From contig NZ_CP107880.1 in the NCBI RefSeq assembly GCF_036013745.1, positions 3,348,001 through 3,412,000 on the forward strand: a stretch of DNA of 64,000 nucleotides. Reading direction: 5' to 3'. Below, in pieces: positions 7,952-16,455 of the stretch; position 1 is the stretch's first letter; each line of letters starts with the position of its first letter. This DNA comes from Streptomyces sp. NBC_00483 (GTDB lineage: Bacteria > Actinomycetota > Actinomycetes > Streptomycetales > Streptomycetaceae). Under the pieces are notes generated by a model. The model did not search any database and had not been told where the DNA came from. It worked only from the letters and a program-made list of their open reading frames with translations. The position numbers and the translations under genes were made by a program.

Positions 7952-8593
7952 CTATGTGAGGTGCGCTGTCTCGTTGAGGCAGCGCACGCTCGCGTTCCCG
8001 TCCGCGTAGTACGCGACCGTGGTCAGGGACGCCGCCGCGAGCTCCATGCGGAACATCGCCTCGGCGGGCGCGCCGAGCGCGAGCCGCACCAGCGTCTTGA
8101 TCGGCGTCACATGGCTGACCAGCAGGGCGGTGCGCCCCCGGTACGCGGCGGTCAGCCGGTCCCGCGCCTCGGCGACCCGCTCCGCGACCTCGGCGAAACT
8201 CTCGCCCCCACCGGTCGGGGCGGCGTCGGGCGAGGCGAGCCAGGCGTTCAGGTCGTCCGGGTAGCGGGCGCCGGCCTCCTTGAACGTGAGCCCCTCCCAC
8301 GCCCCGAAGTGCGTCTCGCGCAGCCCCTCGTCGACCTGTACATCGAGCCCGAGCCGCGCGGCGGCGACCTCGGCGGTCTGCCGGCACCGGGCGAGCGGCG
8401 AGACCACGATCACCTCGACGTCACCGCGGGCGGCCAGCGCGTCGGCAGCGGACTCAGCCTGCCGCCACCCGACGTCGGACAGCTCGGGGTCCCCGCCCCC
8501 ACTCCCGGAGAACCGCTTCTCCGGAGTCAGAGCGGTCTCCCCGTGCCGCAGCAGGAGAAAGGTGGCGGGGGGACTCAGATCAGGGGGCGCCAC
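7952..8593 (-). CDS. Histidine phosphatase (phosphoglycerate mutase-like)
   Basis: 213 residues from GTG 8593 (VAPPDLSPPATFLLLRHGETAL), with GAGGAA just upstream. It has the RHG catalytic motif, the second Arg in VVSPLARCRQTAEVA, the acid in LRETHFGAWEGLTF, and the distal His in LLVSHVTPIKTLVRLAL. It removes phosphate from small substrates through a phosphohistidine. In many Streptomyces the gene next to the zinc-ribbon and Nif3-like genes encodes RNase HI fused to such an acid phosphatase. Here only the phosphatase half is present, and a dispersed repeat lies immediately upstream (see findings). Confidence 0.9.
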   Translation of the reverse strand: MAPPDLSPPATFLLLRHGETALTPEKRFSGSGGGDPELSDVGWRQAESAADALAARGDVEVIVVSPLARCRQTAEVAAARLGLDVQVDEGLRETHFGAWEGLTFKEAGARYPDDLNAWLASPDAAPTGGGESFAEVAERVAEARDRLTAAYRGRTALLVSHVTPIKTLVRLALGAPAEAMFRMELAAASLTTVAYYADGNASVRCLNETAHLT

Positions 8594-8629
8594 ATGTTCC
8601 TCTCGGGCATCGGCGATCGGGCATATTGA

Positions 8630-8672
8630 GCCCCTGCGGCGATTGAGCAGCGGGGTCCGGGGCAGAGCCCCG
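8630..8672 (+). repeat. Dispersed GC-rich palindromic repeat
   Basis: A single complete copy of the window's recurring element. It has a CCCCTGCGGCGATTGAG core, then GCAGCGGGGTCCGG and a CGGGGC-AGA-GCCCCG hairpin. It sits in the 109-base gap between the zinc-ribbon and phosphatase genes. Confidence 0.9.
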
Positions 8673-8702
8673 CGACCGCAACGCCGTCGGGCCGCAACAT
8701 TC

Positions 8703-9446
8703 CTACAGCCCCGACTCCGACGTCCGCACCAGAATCCGCCGACAGTTCTCACACCGCACCACCGCGTCAGCGGCCGCCGCACGGACCTCGTTCAGCTCCG
8801 TGATGTTGAGCTCGAGCCGGCACCCCTCACAGCGCCGCTGGAACAGCTTCGCCGCGCCGACGCCGCCCTCCTTCTCGCGAAGCTTGCCGTACAGCTTCAG
8901 CAGGTCCTCCGGGATCGACCCGGCGACGACCTCACGCTCCTTGGTGGCGGCGGAGATGTCGGCGTCGAGGACGGCAGCCGCCTCGTCGCGCCGCGCGGTC
9001 GCGTCGTCGGCCTTGGCCTGCACCGAGGAGAGCCGCTCGGCCAGCTCACCCGCGCGCTCCTGCGCGGACTCACGGCGCTCCATGACCTCGAGGACGACGT
9101 CCTCCAGGTCACCCTGGCGCTTGGCGAGCGAGGCGATCTCGCGCTGCAGGTTCTCCAGGTCCTTGGGGGACGTGACCGCGCCGGAGTCGAGGCGCTTCTG
9201 GTCACGGGCGGCACGCTGGCGGACCTGGTCGACGTCCTGCTCGGCCTTGGTCTGCTCGCGGGCGCAGTCGCTCTCCTCGGTCGTCGCGGCGACGTGCAGG
9301 TCGCGCAGCTGCGTGAGGTCCTTGGTCAGCGACTCGATCTCGGCGTGCTCGGGCAGCGACCGCTTCTTGTACGCGAGCTGCTGGAGGCGGGTGTCCAGGT
9401 CCTGGACGTCGAGAAGACGGATCTGGTCGGCGGGCGCGGCGTTCAG
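8703..9446 (-). CDS. Zinc-ribbon coiled-coil protein (C4-type, DUF164)
   Basis: 247 residues. The only start that matches relatives (MNAAPADQIRLL) is a CTG at 9446. It overlaps the Nif3-like stop as CTGA and has GGAG seven bases upstream. A long coiled coil rich in Glu, Arg, Ala and Gln spans about residues 25-185. The C-terminus folds as a four-Cys zinc ribbon (CEGC and CENC, residues about 205-240). The family resembles a flagellar-chaperone/CT398-type nucleic-acid or complex-organising protein; its role is unsettled. It is the second gene of an operon with the Nif3-like gene. Confidence 0.88.
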   Translation of the reverse strand: MNAAPADQIRLLDVQDLDTRLQQLAYKKRSLPEHAEIESLTKDLTQLRDLHVAATTEESDCAREQTKAEQDVDQVRQRAARDQKRLDSGAVTSPKDLENLQREIASLAKRQGDLEDVVLEVMERRESAQERAGELAERLSSVQAKADDATARRDEAAAVLDADISAATKEREVVAGSIPEDLLKLYGKLREKEGGVGAAKLFQRRCEGCRLELNITELNEVRAAAADAVVRCENCRRILVRTSESGL

Positions 9447-10303
9447 TTGGGGGCTCCAAAAGTAGATACAGATGCGGGGTTGGACGCCGCGTGGGCGGTC
9501 CAGGGATCGGTGACCGTCTTCGAGACGTGGACCCGCAGGCCCCATCCCTCGCGGTCGGAGATCTCGTCGAGCTGAGCTGCGGCCAGCTCGCACCAGGGCC
9601 ACTCGGTGGCCCAGTGCGCCGCGTCGAGCAGCGCGAGAGGTGTGGTTTCGCGGGCCTCGCTCACCGGGTGGTGGCGCAGGTCCGCGGTAAGGAAAGCATC
9701 GACGCCCGCCGCACGCACATCGTCGAAGAGGCTGTCGCCGGAGCCACCGCTCACGGCGATCGTACGCACGGTCGCGTCGAGGTCCCCCGCGACGCGGATG
9801 CCCTGCGCGGTGGCCGGCAGCCGGTCGGCGGCGCGGCCCGCGAGCTCGCGCAGCGTCAGCGGGTGCTCGAGCTCGCAGACCCGGCCGAGGCCGCGGCGGC
9901 CCGCGGGGTCGGTGGGGTCCGGGACCAGCGGGCGTACGACGCGGACGTCGAGGGCGCCCGCGAGTGCGTCGGAGACGCCGGGGTCGGCCTTGTCGGCGTT
10001 GGTGTGCGCGACGTGCAGCGCGATGTCGTTCTTGATCAGCGTGTGGACGGCTCGGCCCTTGAACGTGGAGGCCGCCACCGTCGTCGTACCGCGCAGGTAG
10101 AGCGGGTGGTGCGTGACCAGCAGGTCCGCGCCGAGCTTCACCGCCTCGTCGACGATCTCCTGGACCGGGTCGACGGCGAACAGGACCCGGCTGACCTCGG
10201 CGTCCGGATCACCGGCGACCGTGCCGACCGCGTCCCATCCCTCGGCGAGGGCCGGGGGCCAGAGGGCTTCGAGCGCGGTGGTTACTTCAGACAGACGGGG
10301 CAC
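9443..10303 (-). CDS. Nif3-like dinuclear metal-centre protein
   Basis: 286 residues from GTG 10303 (VPRLSEVTTALEALWPP); an in-frame GTG at 10309 is an alternative. The family's metal-binding residues are present: LLVTHHPLYLRG (His pair), NDIALHVAHTNAD, and the C-terminal LLDAAHWATEWPW (His/Glu). Members form hexamers with a two-metal site. The biochemical function is unknown, with a GTP cyclohydrolase-like role suggested for some relatives. The TGA stop is shared with the CTG start of the zinc-ribbon gene, so the two proteins are made together. Confidence 0.9.
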   Translation of the reverse strand: MPRLSEVTTALEALWPPALAEGWDAVGTVAGDPDAEVSRVLFAVDPVQEIVDEAVKLGADLLVTHHPLYLRGTTTVAASTFKGRAVHTLIKNDIALHVAHTNADKADPGVSDALAGALDVRVVRPLVPDPTDPAGRRGLGRVCELEHPLTLRELAGRAADRLPATAQGIRVAGDLDATVRTIAVSGGSGDSLFDDVRAAGVDAFLTADLRHHPVSEARETTPLALLDAAHWATEWPWCELAAAQLDEISDREGWGLRVHVSKTVTDPWTAHAASNPASVSTFGAPN

Positions 10304-10503
10304 GCACACAGGTTACCTGCGCCGCCCGCCCCACCCCCAAGCCCGGCGGTCCCGGAAGAAGGCAGCAGGAGAGCACACCGCACTCACGGTTCACAGCCAA
10401 TTCGGGGCATGGCCCACCTTTCGTGTGAAACGGCGGGCGCGAGGTGCCACGGAGGTTCGTGCGAAAACTAGCGTCGGCCCGAACAAGCGGAGGTGACTGA
10501 TCC

Positions 10504-11655
10504 ATGACGGCCCTGGCCACGGAACCCACGCCGGAGACTCGGGCACGACCGCCGCACACCGGATGTGTGCTCACGATGGACTCGACGTACGCGGCCCGCC
10601 TTGCGCAGCACGGCGCGAGCCCGGACTCCTGGTTTCCCGAGCGCTGGACCCTGGACGGACCCGAGCCGTACGCGGTCCCGCTGCCCGGCCCCCAGCCGGA
10701 GGAGCCCGGCACCGCCGTGCTGCCCCTGACCGACGGCCGGGTGCTGATCCACCGCGCCGCCGCCGGGCGCCAGCTGTTCTCGCTGCTCTACCCGACGGGC
10801 CCCGGCACGGGCGAGGTGCCGCTCGGCGCCGTGGAGTGCGAGGAGCTGACCCTCCTGCCGCCCGCGCCCGACGGGCGGTGTGCCTACGCGCTGGCGGCCG
10901 GCGAGGAGTCGACCGCGGTGTGGCAGGTGGCGGGCGCCGGCTTCGGGCCCGAGCTGCTCGCCGAGGTGCCGGGACGCTGCTCGGGCGGGGTATGGCTGTC
11001 CCGCGAGGCCCGGCTGCTCGCGCTCGACCGCGCACCCTCGGAGGCGGACGGCGGCGGCCCGGTGAAGACGGTGGTCGTGGACCTGGACCGGGGCGGCGAG
11101 GTCTCCCCGCTCCTCCAGATCGCCGAGGACAGCGAGGACCGGCTGCTCCTCGCCGATCTCGACAGCGGCCTGATCCTGCTCCACTCGGACGCCCCGACGC
11201 CGGGTGAACTCCGGCTCGGCTGGGGCGTGTTGGGCAGTACGCTGCCGATCCGCTTCCCGGAGTCCCTGCGCCTCGCCGACTGCGAGCTGACGCCGTTCGC
11301 CATCCAGCCCGGCCAGTCGCTGATGCCGGAGGGCTGCGCGGTGGCGCTGCACGTGGCGAGCGCGGAGGGCGGCTCCCCGTGGCTCGGCCTGTGGCGGCCC
11401 GCGGAGGGCCGGATGCACCAGGTGGCGGCGCCGGCCGGCTGGCTCGCGGGCAGCGGCTTCTTCTCGCGCGACGGGGTGCTCTCCCTCCCGTACGTCACCG
11501 AGGACGCGCCGTGCGGCCTCGCGAGGATCCCCATGCCCGAACCCTGCCCGCGGCGGCGGGAGCCGAAGGAGGAATCCGCACCGCCGGAGCCCACCGCGAC
11601 ACGCCCCGTCCCACTGGCGCAGGCGCCCCTCGGTGGCCGTACCACGGACCGTTAG
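10504..11655 (+). CDS. Conserved hypothetical protein
   Basis: 383 residues from ATG 10504, with an excellent GGAGGTGA seven bases upstream. I do not recognise a family. The sequence alternates short beta strands with Gly/Pro turns (AVLPLTDGRVLIHRAAAGRQLFSLLYP, CAYALAAGEESTAVWQVAG, VWLSREARLLALDRAP). This suggests a beta-propeller-like fold of about 300 residues. The last 40 residues are Pro/Arg/Glu-rich and probably disordered. There is no signal peptide or membrane helix. It is monocistronic, divergent from the Nif3-like gene across a 200-base gap, in which I see no clear operator. Confidence 0.8.
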   Translation: MTALATEPTPETRARPPHTGCVLTMDSTYAARLAQHGASPDSWFPERWTLDGPEPYAVPLPGPQPEEPGTAVLPLTDGRVLIHRAAAGRQLFSLLYPTGPGTGEVPLGAVECEELTLLPPAPDGRCAYALAAGEESTAVWQVAGAGFGPELLAEVPGRCSGGVWLSREARLLALDRAPSEADGGGPVKTVVVDLDRGGEVSPLLQIAEDSEDRLLLADLDSGLILLHSDAPTPGELRLGWGVLGSTLPIRFPESLRLADCELTPFAIQPGQSLMPEGCAVALHVASAEGGSPWLGLWRPAEGRMHQVAAPAGWLAGSGFFSRDGVLSLPYVTEDAPCGLARIPMPEPCPRRREPKEESAPPEPTATRPVPLAQAPLGGRTTDR

Positions 11656-11710
11656 ACTCGCCCGGCTGCAACTGAAGGATCTTGTACGTGTTTACGGGGT
11701 GAATGTTCCG

Positions 11711-11881
11711 ATGGCGGAAGGCAACGGCACGGATGTCGAGTTCGACTCGGAGGCGGCGCGCCATGCGCGGGGCGGCTCGGGTCGGCACCGCGGCGAGGTG
11801 TCCTCGCCGCCCATGGCGGGCGGCGACCAGGAGTCGAGGCCGCGCGGGCGGCATCGTGGGCCGCGCGCCGATGAGGCGTAA
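11711..11881 (+). CDS. Small hypothetical protein
   Basis: 56 residues from ATG 11711 (MAEGNGTDVEF), 55 bases after the previous gene. It is hydrophilic, rich in Arg, Gly, His and Ser, with no hydrophobic segment, so it is probably disordered. The stop is followed by a strong terminator at 11915, and the codon bias at third positions is as GC-rich as neighbouring genes; both support a real gene. No family recognised. A longer in-frame start at 11633 would overlap the upstream gene. Confidence 0.5.
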   Translation: MAEGNGTDVEFDSEAARHARGGSGRHRGEVSSPPMAGGDQESRPRGRHRGPRADEA

Positions 11882-11914
11882 CGCTCGACACTCGATGTGA
11901 GGAAACGTATCTCT

Positions 11915-11942
11915 GAGGGGCCCGGCACAAGCCGGGCCCCTC
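11915..11942. terminator. Bidirectional hairpin terminator
   Basis: A 12-bp perfect stem (GAGGGGCCCGGC with its complement) closes on ACAA. It lies between the convergent small gene ending at 11881 and the SDR gene ending at 11963, and can serve both strands. Confidence 0.8.
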
Positions 11943-11962
11943 AGTCGTGTGTGCGGTCGGGC

Positions 11963-12901
11963 TCAGCCGTGCTTGAGGCCGAGCACCTCCGCGGCCGCGA
12001 ACGTCTCGTTCGGGGGCCGGTCCTTGTAGTGCGGCGTGAGCACCGCGTCGAGCTCCTCGTACGTGAACGCGTCCTTGGCCGTGTCGAACTTCGCCTGCAC
12101 CCTGGGCCGGTCGACGACGGCGACCATGCCGCCGTGCACCACGAGCAGCTGGCCGTTGACGTTCCCCGCGGCGGGCGAGGCGAGGTAGCCGACGAGCGGG
12201 GCGACGTGTTCGGGCGCGAGCGGGTCGAGCCCGTCCTCCGGCTCGGCGAACCCGGCGAAGACGTCCTCCGTCATACGGGTACGGGCCCGCGGGCAGATGA
12301 CGTTGGCAGTGACGCCGTACTTGGCGAGGGCGAGCGCGGTGGAAGTGGTGAGCCCCACGATGCCGCCCTTCGCGGCGGCGTAGTTGGGCTGACCGGCCGA
12401 GCCCGCGAGGAACGCCTCGGACGAGGTGTTGATGATGCGCCCGTACACGGGACCACCGGCGGCCTTCGAGGCCTCGCGCCAGTGGCGGGCCGCGAAGTGG
12501 CTGGTGTTGTAGTGCCCCTTGAGGTGGACGTGGATGACCGAGTCCCACTCCTGCTCGGTCATCGAGAAGATCATGCGGTCGCGCAGGATGCCGGCGTTGT
12601 TGACGAGGATGTCCAGTTGGCCGTACGTGTCGATCGCCAACTGGACGAGTTCCTGGGCCTGTTGGTGATCGGCCACGTCACCGGTGTGCGCGGTGGCGGT
12701 ACCGCCCGCGGCCTCGATCTCGGCGACGACCTGTTCGGCGGGCCCTGCGGCGGCGTCACCGGAGCCGTCCCGGCCGGGCTGCCCGAAGTCGTTGACGACG
12801 ACGTTGGCGCCGAGGCGGGCGAGTTCGAGGGCCTCGGCGCGGCCGAGGCCGCGGCCGGCTCCGGTCACGATGGCCGTGCGGCCGTTGAGCGGCGTTGACA
12901 T
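11963..12901 (-). CDS. SDR oxidoreductase, Rv3548c/3-hydroxyacyl-CoA dehydrogenase type
   Basis: 312 residues from ATG 12901. It has the classical SDR layout: NAD(P) loop TGAGRGLGRA (residues 14-23), VVVNDF, LVNNAG, catalytic Ser in RIINTSSEA, YxxxK in NYAAAKGG, and a C-terminal extension of about 50 residues. The long insert DFGQPGRDGSGDAAAGPAEQ after beta-2 and the segment HLKGHYNTSHFAARHWR match actinobacterial enzymes of the mycobacterial Rv3548c kind, found in steroid-degradation clusters. It is adjacent to the ADH and MaoC genes on the same strand (47 and 36 bases apart). A beta-hydroxyacyl-CoA oxidation step is inferred. Confidence 0.88.
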   Translation of the reverse strand: MSTPLNGRTAIVTGAGRGLGRAEALELARLGANVVVNDFGQPGRDGSGDAAAGPAEQVVAEIEAAGGTATAHTGDVADHQQAQELVQLAIDTYGQLDILVNNAGILRDRMIFSMTEQEWDSVIHVHLKGHYNTSHFAARHWREASKAAGGPVYGRIINTSSEAFLAGSAGQPNYAAAKGGIVGLTTSTALALAKYGVTANVICPRARTRMTEDVFAGFAEPEDGLDPLAPEHVAPLVGYLASPAAGNVNGQLLVVHGGMVAVVDRPRVQAKFDTAKDAFTYEELDAVLTPHYKDRPPNETFAAAEVLGLKHG

Positions 12902-12948
12902 ACGTTTCGGCTTCCTCTCGGGTCTTTGAGCCGCGGCGGTGCTGGTGG

Positions 12949-14025
12949 CTACAGCTCGATGCACGTCCTCAGGGCGGAGCCCGTCCTCATCTGGTCGAGC
13001 GCCTCGTTGATCTCCGCCAACGGCACCCGGTGCGTGATCAGCGACTCCAGGTCGATCCGCCCCGCCCGCCACAGCGCGATCGCCCGCTCGTAGGACTGGA
13101 GCACATCCCCGCCCCCGTACATCGACGGCAGGATCTTCTTCTCGTCGAAGAACAGCTCGAACATGTTGAGTTGAAGGAAGTCGTCCATGGCGCCGGCGCC
13201 GACGACGCAGAGCGTGCCGCCGCGCCGCGTCGTGTCGTACGCCGTGCGGGCGGTGGCGGACTTGCCGACGACCTCGAAGACGTAGTCGAAGCCCTCGCCG
13301 CCGGTGATGTTCTGCTTGGCGTCGGCCAGTTCGTCGGGCGAAATCGCCTGCGTCGCACCGAACTTGAGGGCCGCCTCGCGCCGCGATTCGACCGGGTCGA
13401 CGGCGACGATCTGCGCCGCGCCCTTGAGCCGCGCGCCCTGGATCGCGGAGATACCGACGCCGCCGCAGCCGATGACGGCGACGGACGAACCGGCCGCCAC
13501 ATCAGCGGTGTTGATCGCGGCGCCGAGCCCCGTGGTGACGCCGCAGCCGATGAGCGCCGCGATGTCGAAGGGCACGTCGTCGGGGATCGGCACGGCGCAG
13601 GCCGCGTTGACCACGACCTCCTCGGTGAACGTGCCGGTCCCGGCGAAGCCGAAGACGTCGCCGCCGGGGCGCTTGAAGTTGGGGGTGCCCGCGTTCATGA
13701 ACCCGGCGAGACAGAGCTCGGTCTGGCCGCGCTTGCAGGCGGGACAGGTGCCGCAGGCGGGCAGCCAGCACATGAGGACCCGCTGGCCGGGGGTCAGGTT
13801 CGTGACGCCGTCGCCGACGTCGATGACCTCGCCCGCGCCCTCGTGTCCCGGGATGAACGGGGCCGGCTGCGGCAGCACCCCGTTCATCGCGGAGACGTCG
13901 GAGTGGCACAGACCCGTGGCGCGCAGCCGGACCCGTACCTTGCCCGGCCCGAAGCCGACCGTCTCGACGTCGTCGAACACCTCGAGTTTGTCCTGGCCTA
14001 TCTCCTGCAGTACGGCTGCTCGCAT
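12949..14025 (-). CDS. Zinc-dependent alcohol dehydrogenase
   Basis: 358 residues from ATG 14025. This is an MDR family enzyme. The catalytic zinc ligands are in GLCHSDVSAMNG and PGHEGAGEV. The structural zinc lobe is CGTCPACKRGQTELC. The Rossmann motif is VAVIGCGGVGISAIQGA with the NAD-selective acid in VAVDP. It resembles class III/AdhD-type actinobacterial enzymes. Between the SDR and MaoC genes, it probably oxidises an alcohol such as a CoA-pathway precursor to the aldehyde; the aldehyde dehydrogenase at 45190 could take the next step. No separate operator is seen in the 36-base gap to the MaoC gene. Confidence 0.92.
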   Translation of the reverse strand: MRAAVLQEIGQDKLEVFDDVETVGFGPGKVRVRLRATGLCHSDVSAMNGVLPQPAPFIPGHEGAGEVIDVGDGVTNLTPGQRVLMCWLPACGTCPACKRGQTELCLAGFMNAGTPNFKRPGGDVFGFAGTGTFTEEVVVNAACAVPIPDDVPFDIAALIGCGVTTGLGAAINTADVAAGSSVAVIGCGGVGISAIQGARLKGAAQIVAVDPVESRREAALKFGATQAISPDELADAKQNITGGEGFDYVFEVVGKSATARTAYDTTRRGGTLCVVGAGAMDDFLQLNMFELFFDEKKILPSMYGGGDVLQSYERAIALWRAGRIDLESLITHRVPLAEINEALDQMRTGSALRTCIEL

Positions 14026-14061
14026 GGCGTGCGGCTCCTTCGTACGTCGTTGTACCGGTGG

Positions 14062-14916
14062 TCAGTTGTGCTCGACGAGCGTGTCCGCGAGCACCGGGGC
14101 GTCCTCGCGCTCCGCGGCCGTGACCGTCACCTGCACCCGGCCCGGCTCCTGCCACATGCGGATGCGCAGCGTCTCGCCGGGGAAGACGATCCCGGCGAAG
14201 CGGGTGCTGTAGCGGGTGATGCGGGAGACGTCGCCGCCGAGCGCCGTGTCCGCGACCGCCTTCAGCGTCATTCCGTACGAGCACAGGCCGTGCAGGATCG
14301 GCTTGTCGAAGCCGGCCAGCTTGGCGAACTCCGGGTCGGCGTGCAGCGGGTTCCAGTCGCCGGAGAGGCGGTAGAGGAGGGCCTGGTCCTCGCGGATGGC
14401 CCGTTCGACGGTGCGGTCGGGGGCGCGCTCGGGGACCTCAAGGCGTGCGGAGGGCCCGCGGTCACCACCGAATCCGCCCTCCCCCCGTACGAAGATCTGG
14501 GAGTCGCTGGTCCACAACGGGCCGTCCGCGTCGGCGACTTCGCTGCGCAGGACGAGCACGGCCGCCTTCGTCTTGTCGTAGACGGCGGCGACCCGCGACG
14601 TGGTCGTGGCCCTGCCCTTGACCGGGATGGGGCGGTGCAGCTCGATGGTCTGGCCGCCGTGCAGCACGTGGGCGAGGTTCACGTCGATGCCGGGCGCGGA
14701 GAGGCCGCCGACCACGCCCATGCCGGCGCCCGCGACGGTCGCGAAGCTCGGCAGGACGTGCAGCTTCGACTCGAGCGTGTAGCGCAGCTCATCGGGGTCG
14801 GTGGCGGGGACGCCCGCGCCGAGGCCCAGGTGGTAGAGCTGGATGTCCTTGTGGTCCCAGGTGATCTCGGCGGACCTGGGCTCGGCGGCTACGGCCTTCG
14901 CGGCGTCGATGGGCAT
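14062..14916 (-). CDS. MaoC-type 2-enoyl-CoA hydratase (ChsH3/Hsd4B-like)
   Basis: 284 residues from ATG 14916. It is a double hot-dog protein with an N-terminal degenerate half. The C-terminal half carries the hydratase-2 motif YRLSGDWNPLHADPEFAKLAGF, whose Asp and His are the catalytic pair, and KPILHGLCSYG. The start DIQLYHLGLGAG and the stretch SQIFVRGEGGFGGDRGPS are near-diagnostic for the mycobacterial Rv3538 (steroid side-chain hydratase) group. It hydrates trans-2-enoyl-CoA to 3-hydroxyacyl-CoA. It is the first gene of the MaoC-ADH-SDR operon. Three operator-like palindromes lie at 15004-15115 upstream, including a perfect KstR box. Confidence 0.93.
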   Translation of the reverse strand: MPIDAAKAVAAEPRSAEITWDHKDIQLYHLGLGAGVPATDPDELRYTLESKLHVLPSFATVAGAGMGVVGGLSAPGIDVNLAHVLHGGQTIELHRPIPVKGRATTTSRVAAVYDKTKAAVLVLRSEVADADGPLWTSDSQIFVRGEGGFGGDRGPSARLEVPERAPDRTVERAIREDQALLYRLSGDWNPLHADPEFAKLAGFDKPILHGLCSYGMTLKAVADTALGGDVSRITRYSTRFAGIVFPGETLRIRMWQEPGRVQVTVTAAEREDAPVLADTLVEHN

Positions 14917-15003
14917 AGAGGCTAACGCTCCTAAGGCTGGTCAAGACCTCGGTGCGACCGTCCGCACCGTCGGCCGCACCGAGGTCGTCACGGGCCGGAG
15001 ACC

Positions 15004-15021
15004 AGTACGCGTACTGGTTCT
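15004..15021. promoter_or_regulatory. Shared 18-mer motif (AGWAC-N3-TACYRGTTCT), copy A
   Basis: AGTACGCGTACTGGTTCT matches 15 of 18 bases with the site upstream of FadA5 at 57736. It is also part of a perfect 18-base palindrome, ACCAGTACGCGTACTGGT, at 15001-15018. Related copies occur at 46779 and 57736, all in front of fatty-acid/steroid-type genes. Confidence 0.5.
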
Positions 15022-15034
15022 AGAACCTGTTTCA
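15021..15034. promoter_or_regulatory. KstR box, upstream of MaoC operon
   Basis: TAGAACCTGTTTCA matches the published mycobacterial KstR consensus TNNAACNNGTTNNA at every fixed position. It lies 105 bases before the MaoC start. The KstR-like repressor is encoded at 44138. Confidence 0.75.
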
Positions 15035-15098
15035 TTCCTCCGGCGATCCCCATGTATAGCCAAGTGCGGTTGGCTTGGGAAGAGTCGCGAACGGGTTT

Positions 15099-15115
15099 TC
15101 TGACGCTACGTCAGA
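15099..15115. promoter_or_regulatory. CTGACG-N3-CGTCAG palindrome, copy A
   Basis: TCTGACG-CTA-CGTCAGA is a perfect 7-3-7 inverted repeat. It sits between the divergent MaoC operon and the histidine kinase gene. The 316-base gap 14917-15231 otherwise holds the KstR box and the 18-mer; no gene is visible in it. The same palindrome occurs before the Ltp1-like gene and before CYP125. Confidence 0.65.
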
Positions 15116-15231
15116 TGCGGACTATTGTGTGGGTGGGGCGCCCCCGCCGTCGACGGCCGTGACATTTGTACTGCTGATCCGGGGACAAGCGGATCTGCCC
15201 TCCCTTGGGTGCCCCTTCGTACGCTTCCGGC

Positions 15232-16455
15232 ATGACATCGAAGACGAAGGCGGCCGGCCGGGAGTGCGACAGGCGGGACCGGGCGGGCAAGCAGGACTGG
15301 CCCGTCGCCGGCATCGGCGGCGCACGGGTGAACGGGTACTCGATGCTGCCCTGGCTGCTCCTCGGCCTCGGGGCGCTCTCGAACCTCCTCCAGGGCGACA
15401 CCCCGAACCCCTGGGTCGGCGGCCTCGGCCTCCTGACCTTCAACTCCCTCTACATCTACGTGTCGTTCCGGTCCTTCGTCCCGGCCACCCGCGACGCCCT
15501 CTCCACCCGCCTCGCGCTGCTTGCGATGGCCGTCGTGACATGCGCGCTCGCGGGTCTGTACGGCAGCAGCTGGGTGGCGTTCTTCCCGCTGCTCGGGCTC
15601 GCGGCCGGGGCGGCGATGCGGGGGCGGCACCTCGCCAAGGTCGCCATCGTTCTCTCCTCGCTCGGCGGCGCCATCGCCGGTGCGCAGAGCCCGAGCGTGG
15701 GCGCGACCGTCGGCTACGCCACGTTCCTGTCGACGATGGTGACCGCGGCGATCCTCTCGCTCGGCGAGACCGTACGGGAGCTGCGCGCGACCCGGGAGGA
15801 GCTGGCGCGCAACGCGGTGGCCGAGGAACGGCTGCGCTTCTCCCGCGACCTGCACGATCTGCTCGGCCACACGCTTTCGGTGATCGTGGTGAAGTCGGAG
15901 GCCGCGCGCCGTATCGCGCCGCGCGACATCGACGCGGCGCTCGAACAGGTCACCGACATCGAGGCGGTCGGCCGGCAGGCGCTCACCGAGATCCGCGAGG
16001 CGGTGAGCGGGTACCGGGAGGGCAGCCTCGCCACGGAGCTGGACCGGGCGCGCTCGGCCCTCACGGCGGCCGCGATGGAACCCGTCGTACGGCAGTCGGG
16101 GCCGCCACTGTCGGCGCGGACGGAGGCGTTGCTCGGGTGGGTGGTGCGGGAGGCCGTGACGAACGCGATCCGGCACAGCGCGGCGACGACCTGCACGATC
16201 ACCATCGAGGGTGCGATCGAGGGGGCGGACGACCTGGTCCGGCTCCGGATCACGGACAACGGGGCGGGCCCCGCACCCGGCGTCGGCGGCACCGGCCTCA
16301 AGGGCCTGACCGAACGCCTCGCGGCGGCGGGCGGCTCCCTGGAGGCGGGCGAGTCCCCTGCGGGCGGCTTCGAGGTCCGCGCGGAACTCCCGACGACGGA
16401 CGCGCCCCTCCCCTCTTCCGGGCTCTCCCAGGACCCCCGGGGCGTCTCGTCCTAG
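15232..16455 (+). CDS. Sensor histidine kinase (HisKA_3/DesK type)
   Basis: 407 residues from ATG 15232. About five transmembrane helices span residues 35-170 with no large extracytoplasmic domain, so the sensor is in the membrane. A short coiled coil leads to the dimerisation domain with the phospho-accepting His in RFSRDLHDLLGHTLSVI. The ATP-binding domain has the N box WVVREAVTNAIRHS and the G boxes DNGAG and GGTGLKGLTERL. Its partner is the response regulator 122 bases downstream. DesK-like kinases sense membrane state, but the signal here is unknown. Confidence 0.93.
   Translation: MTSKTKAAGRECDRRDRAGKQDWPVAGIGGARVNGYSMLPWLLLGLGALSNLLQGDTPNPWVGGLGLLTFNSLYIYVSFRSFVPATRDALSTRLALLAMAVVTCALAGLYGSSWVAFFPLLGLAAGAAMRGRHLAKVAIVLSSLGGAIAGAQSPSVGATVGYATFLSTMVTAAILSLGETVRELRATREELARNAVAEERLRFSRDLHDLLGHTLSVIVVKSEAARRIAPRDIDAALEQVTDIEAVGRQALTEIREAVSGYREGSLATELDRARSALTAAAMEPVVRQSGPPLSARTEALLGWVVREAVTNAIRHSAATTCTITIEGAIEGADDLVRLRITDNGAGPAPGVGGTGLKGLTERLAAAGGSLEAGESPAGGFEVRAELPTTDAPLPSSGLSQDPRGVSS

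Noticed and set aside
11963..14916. Reading the SDR-ADH-MaoC operon as generic fatty-acid synthesis (FabG etc.)
   Set aside because: The MaoC and SDR sequence motifs match steroid-type mycobacterial enzymes and a KstR box stands upstream; no acyl carrier or FabD/F genes are present.
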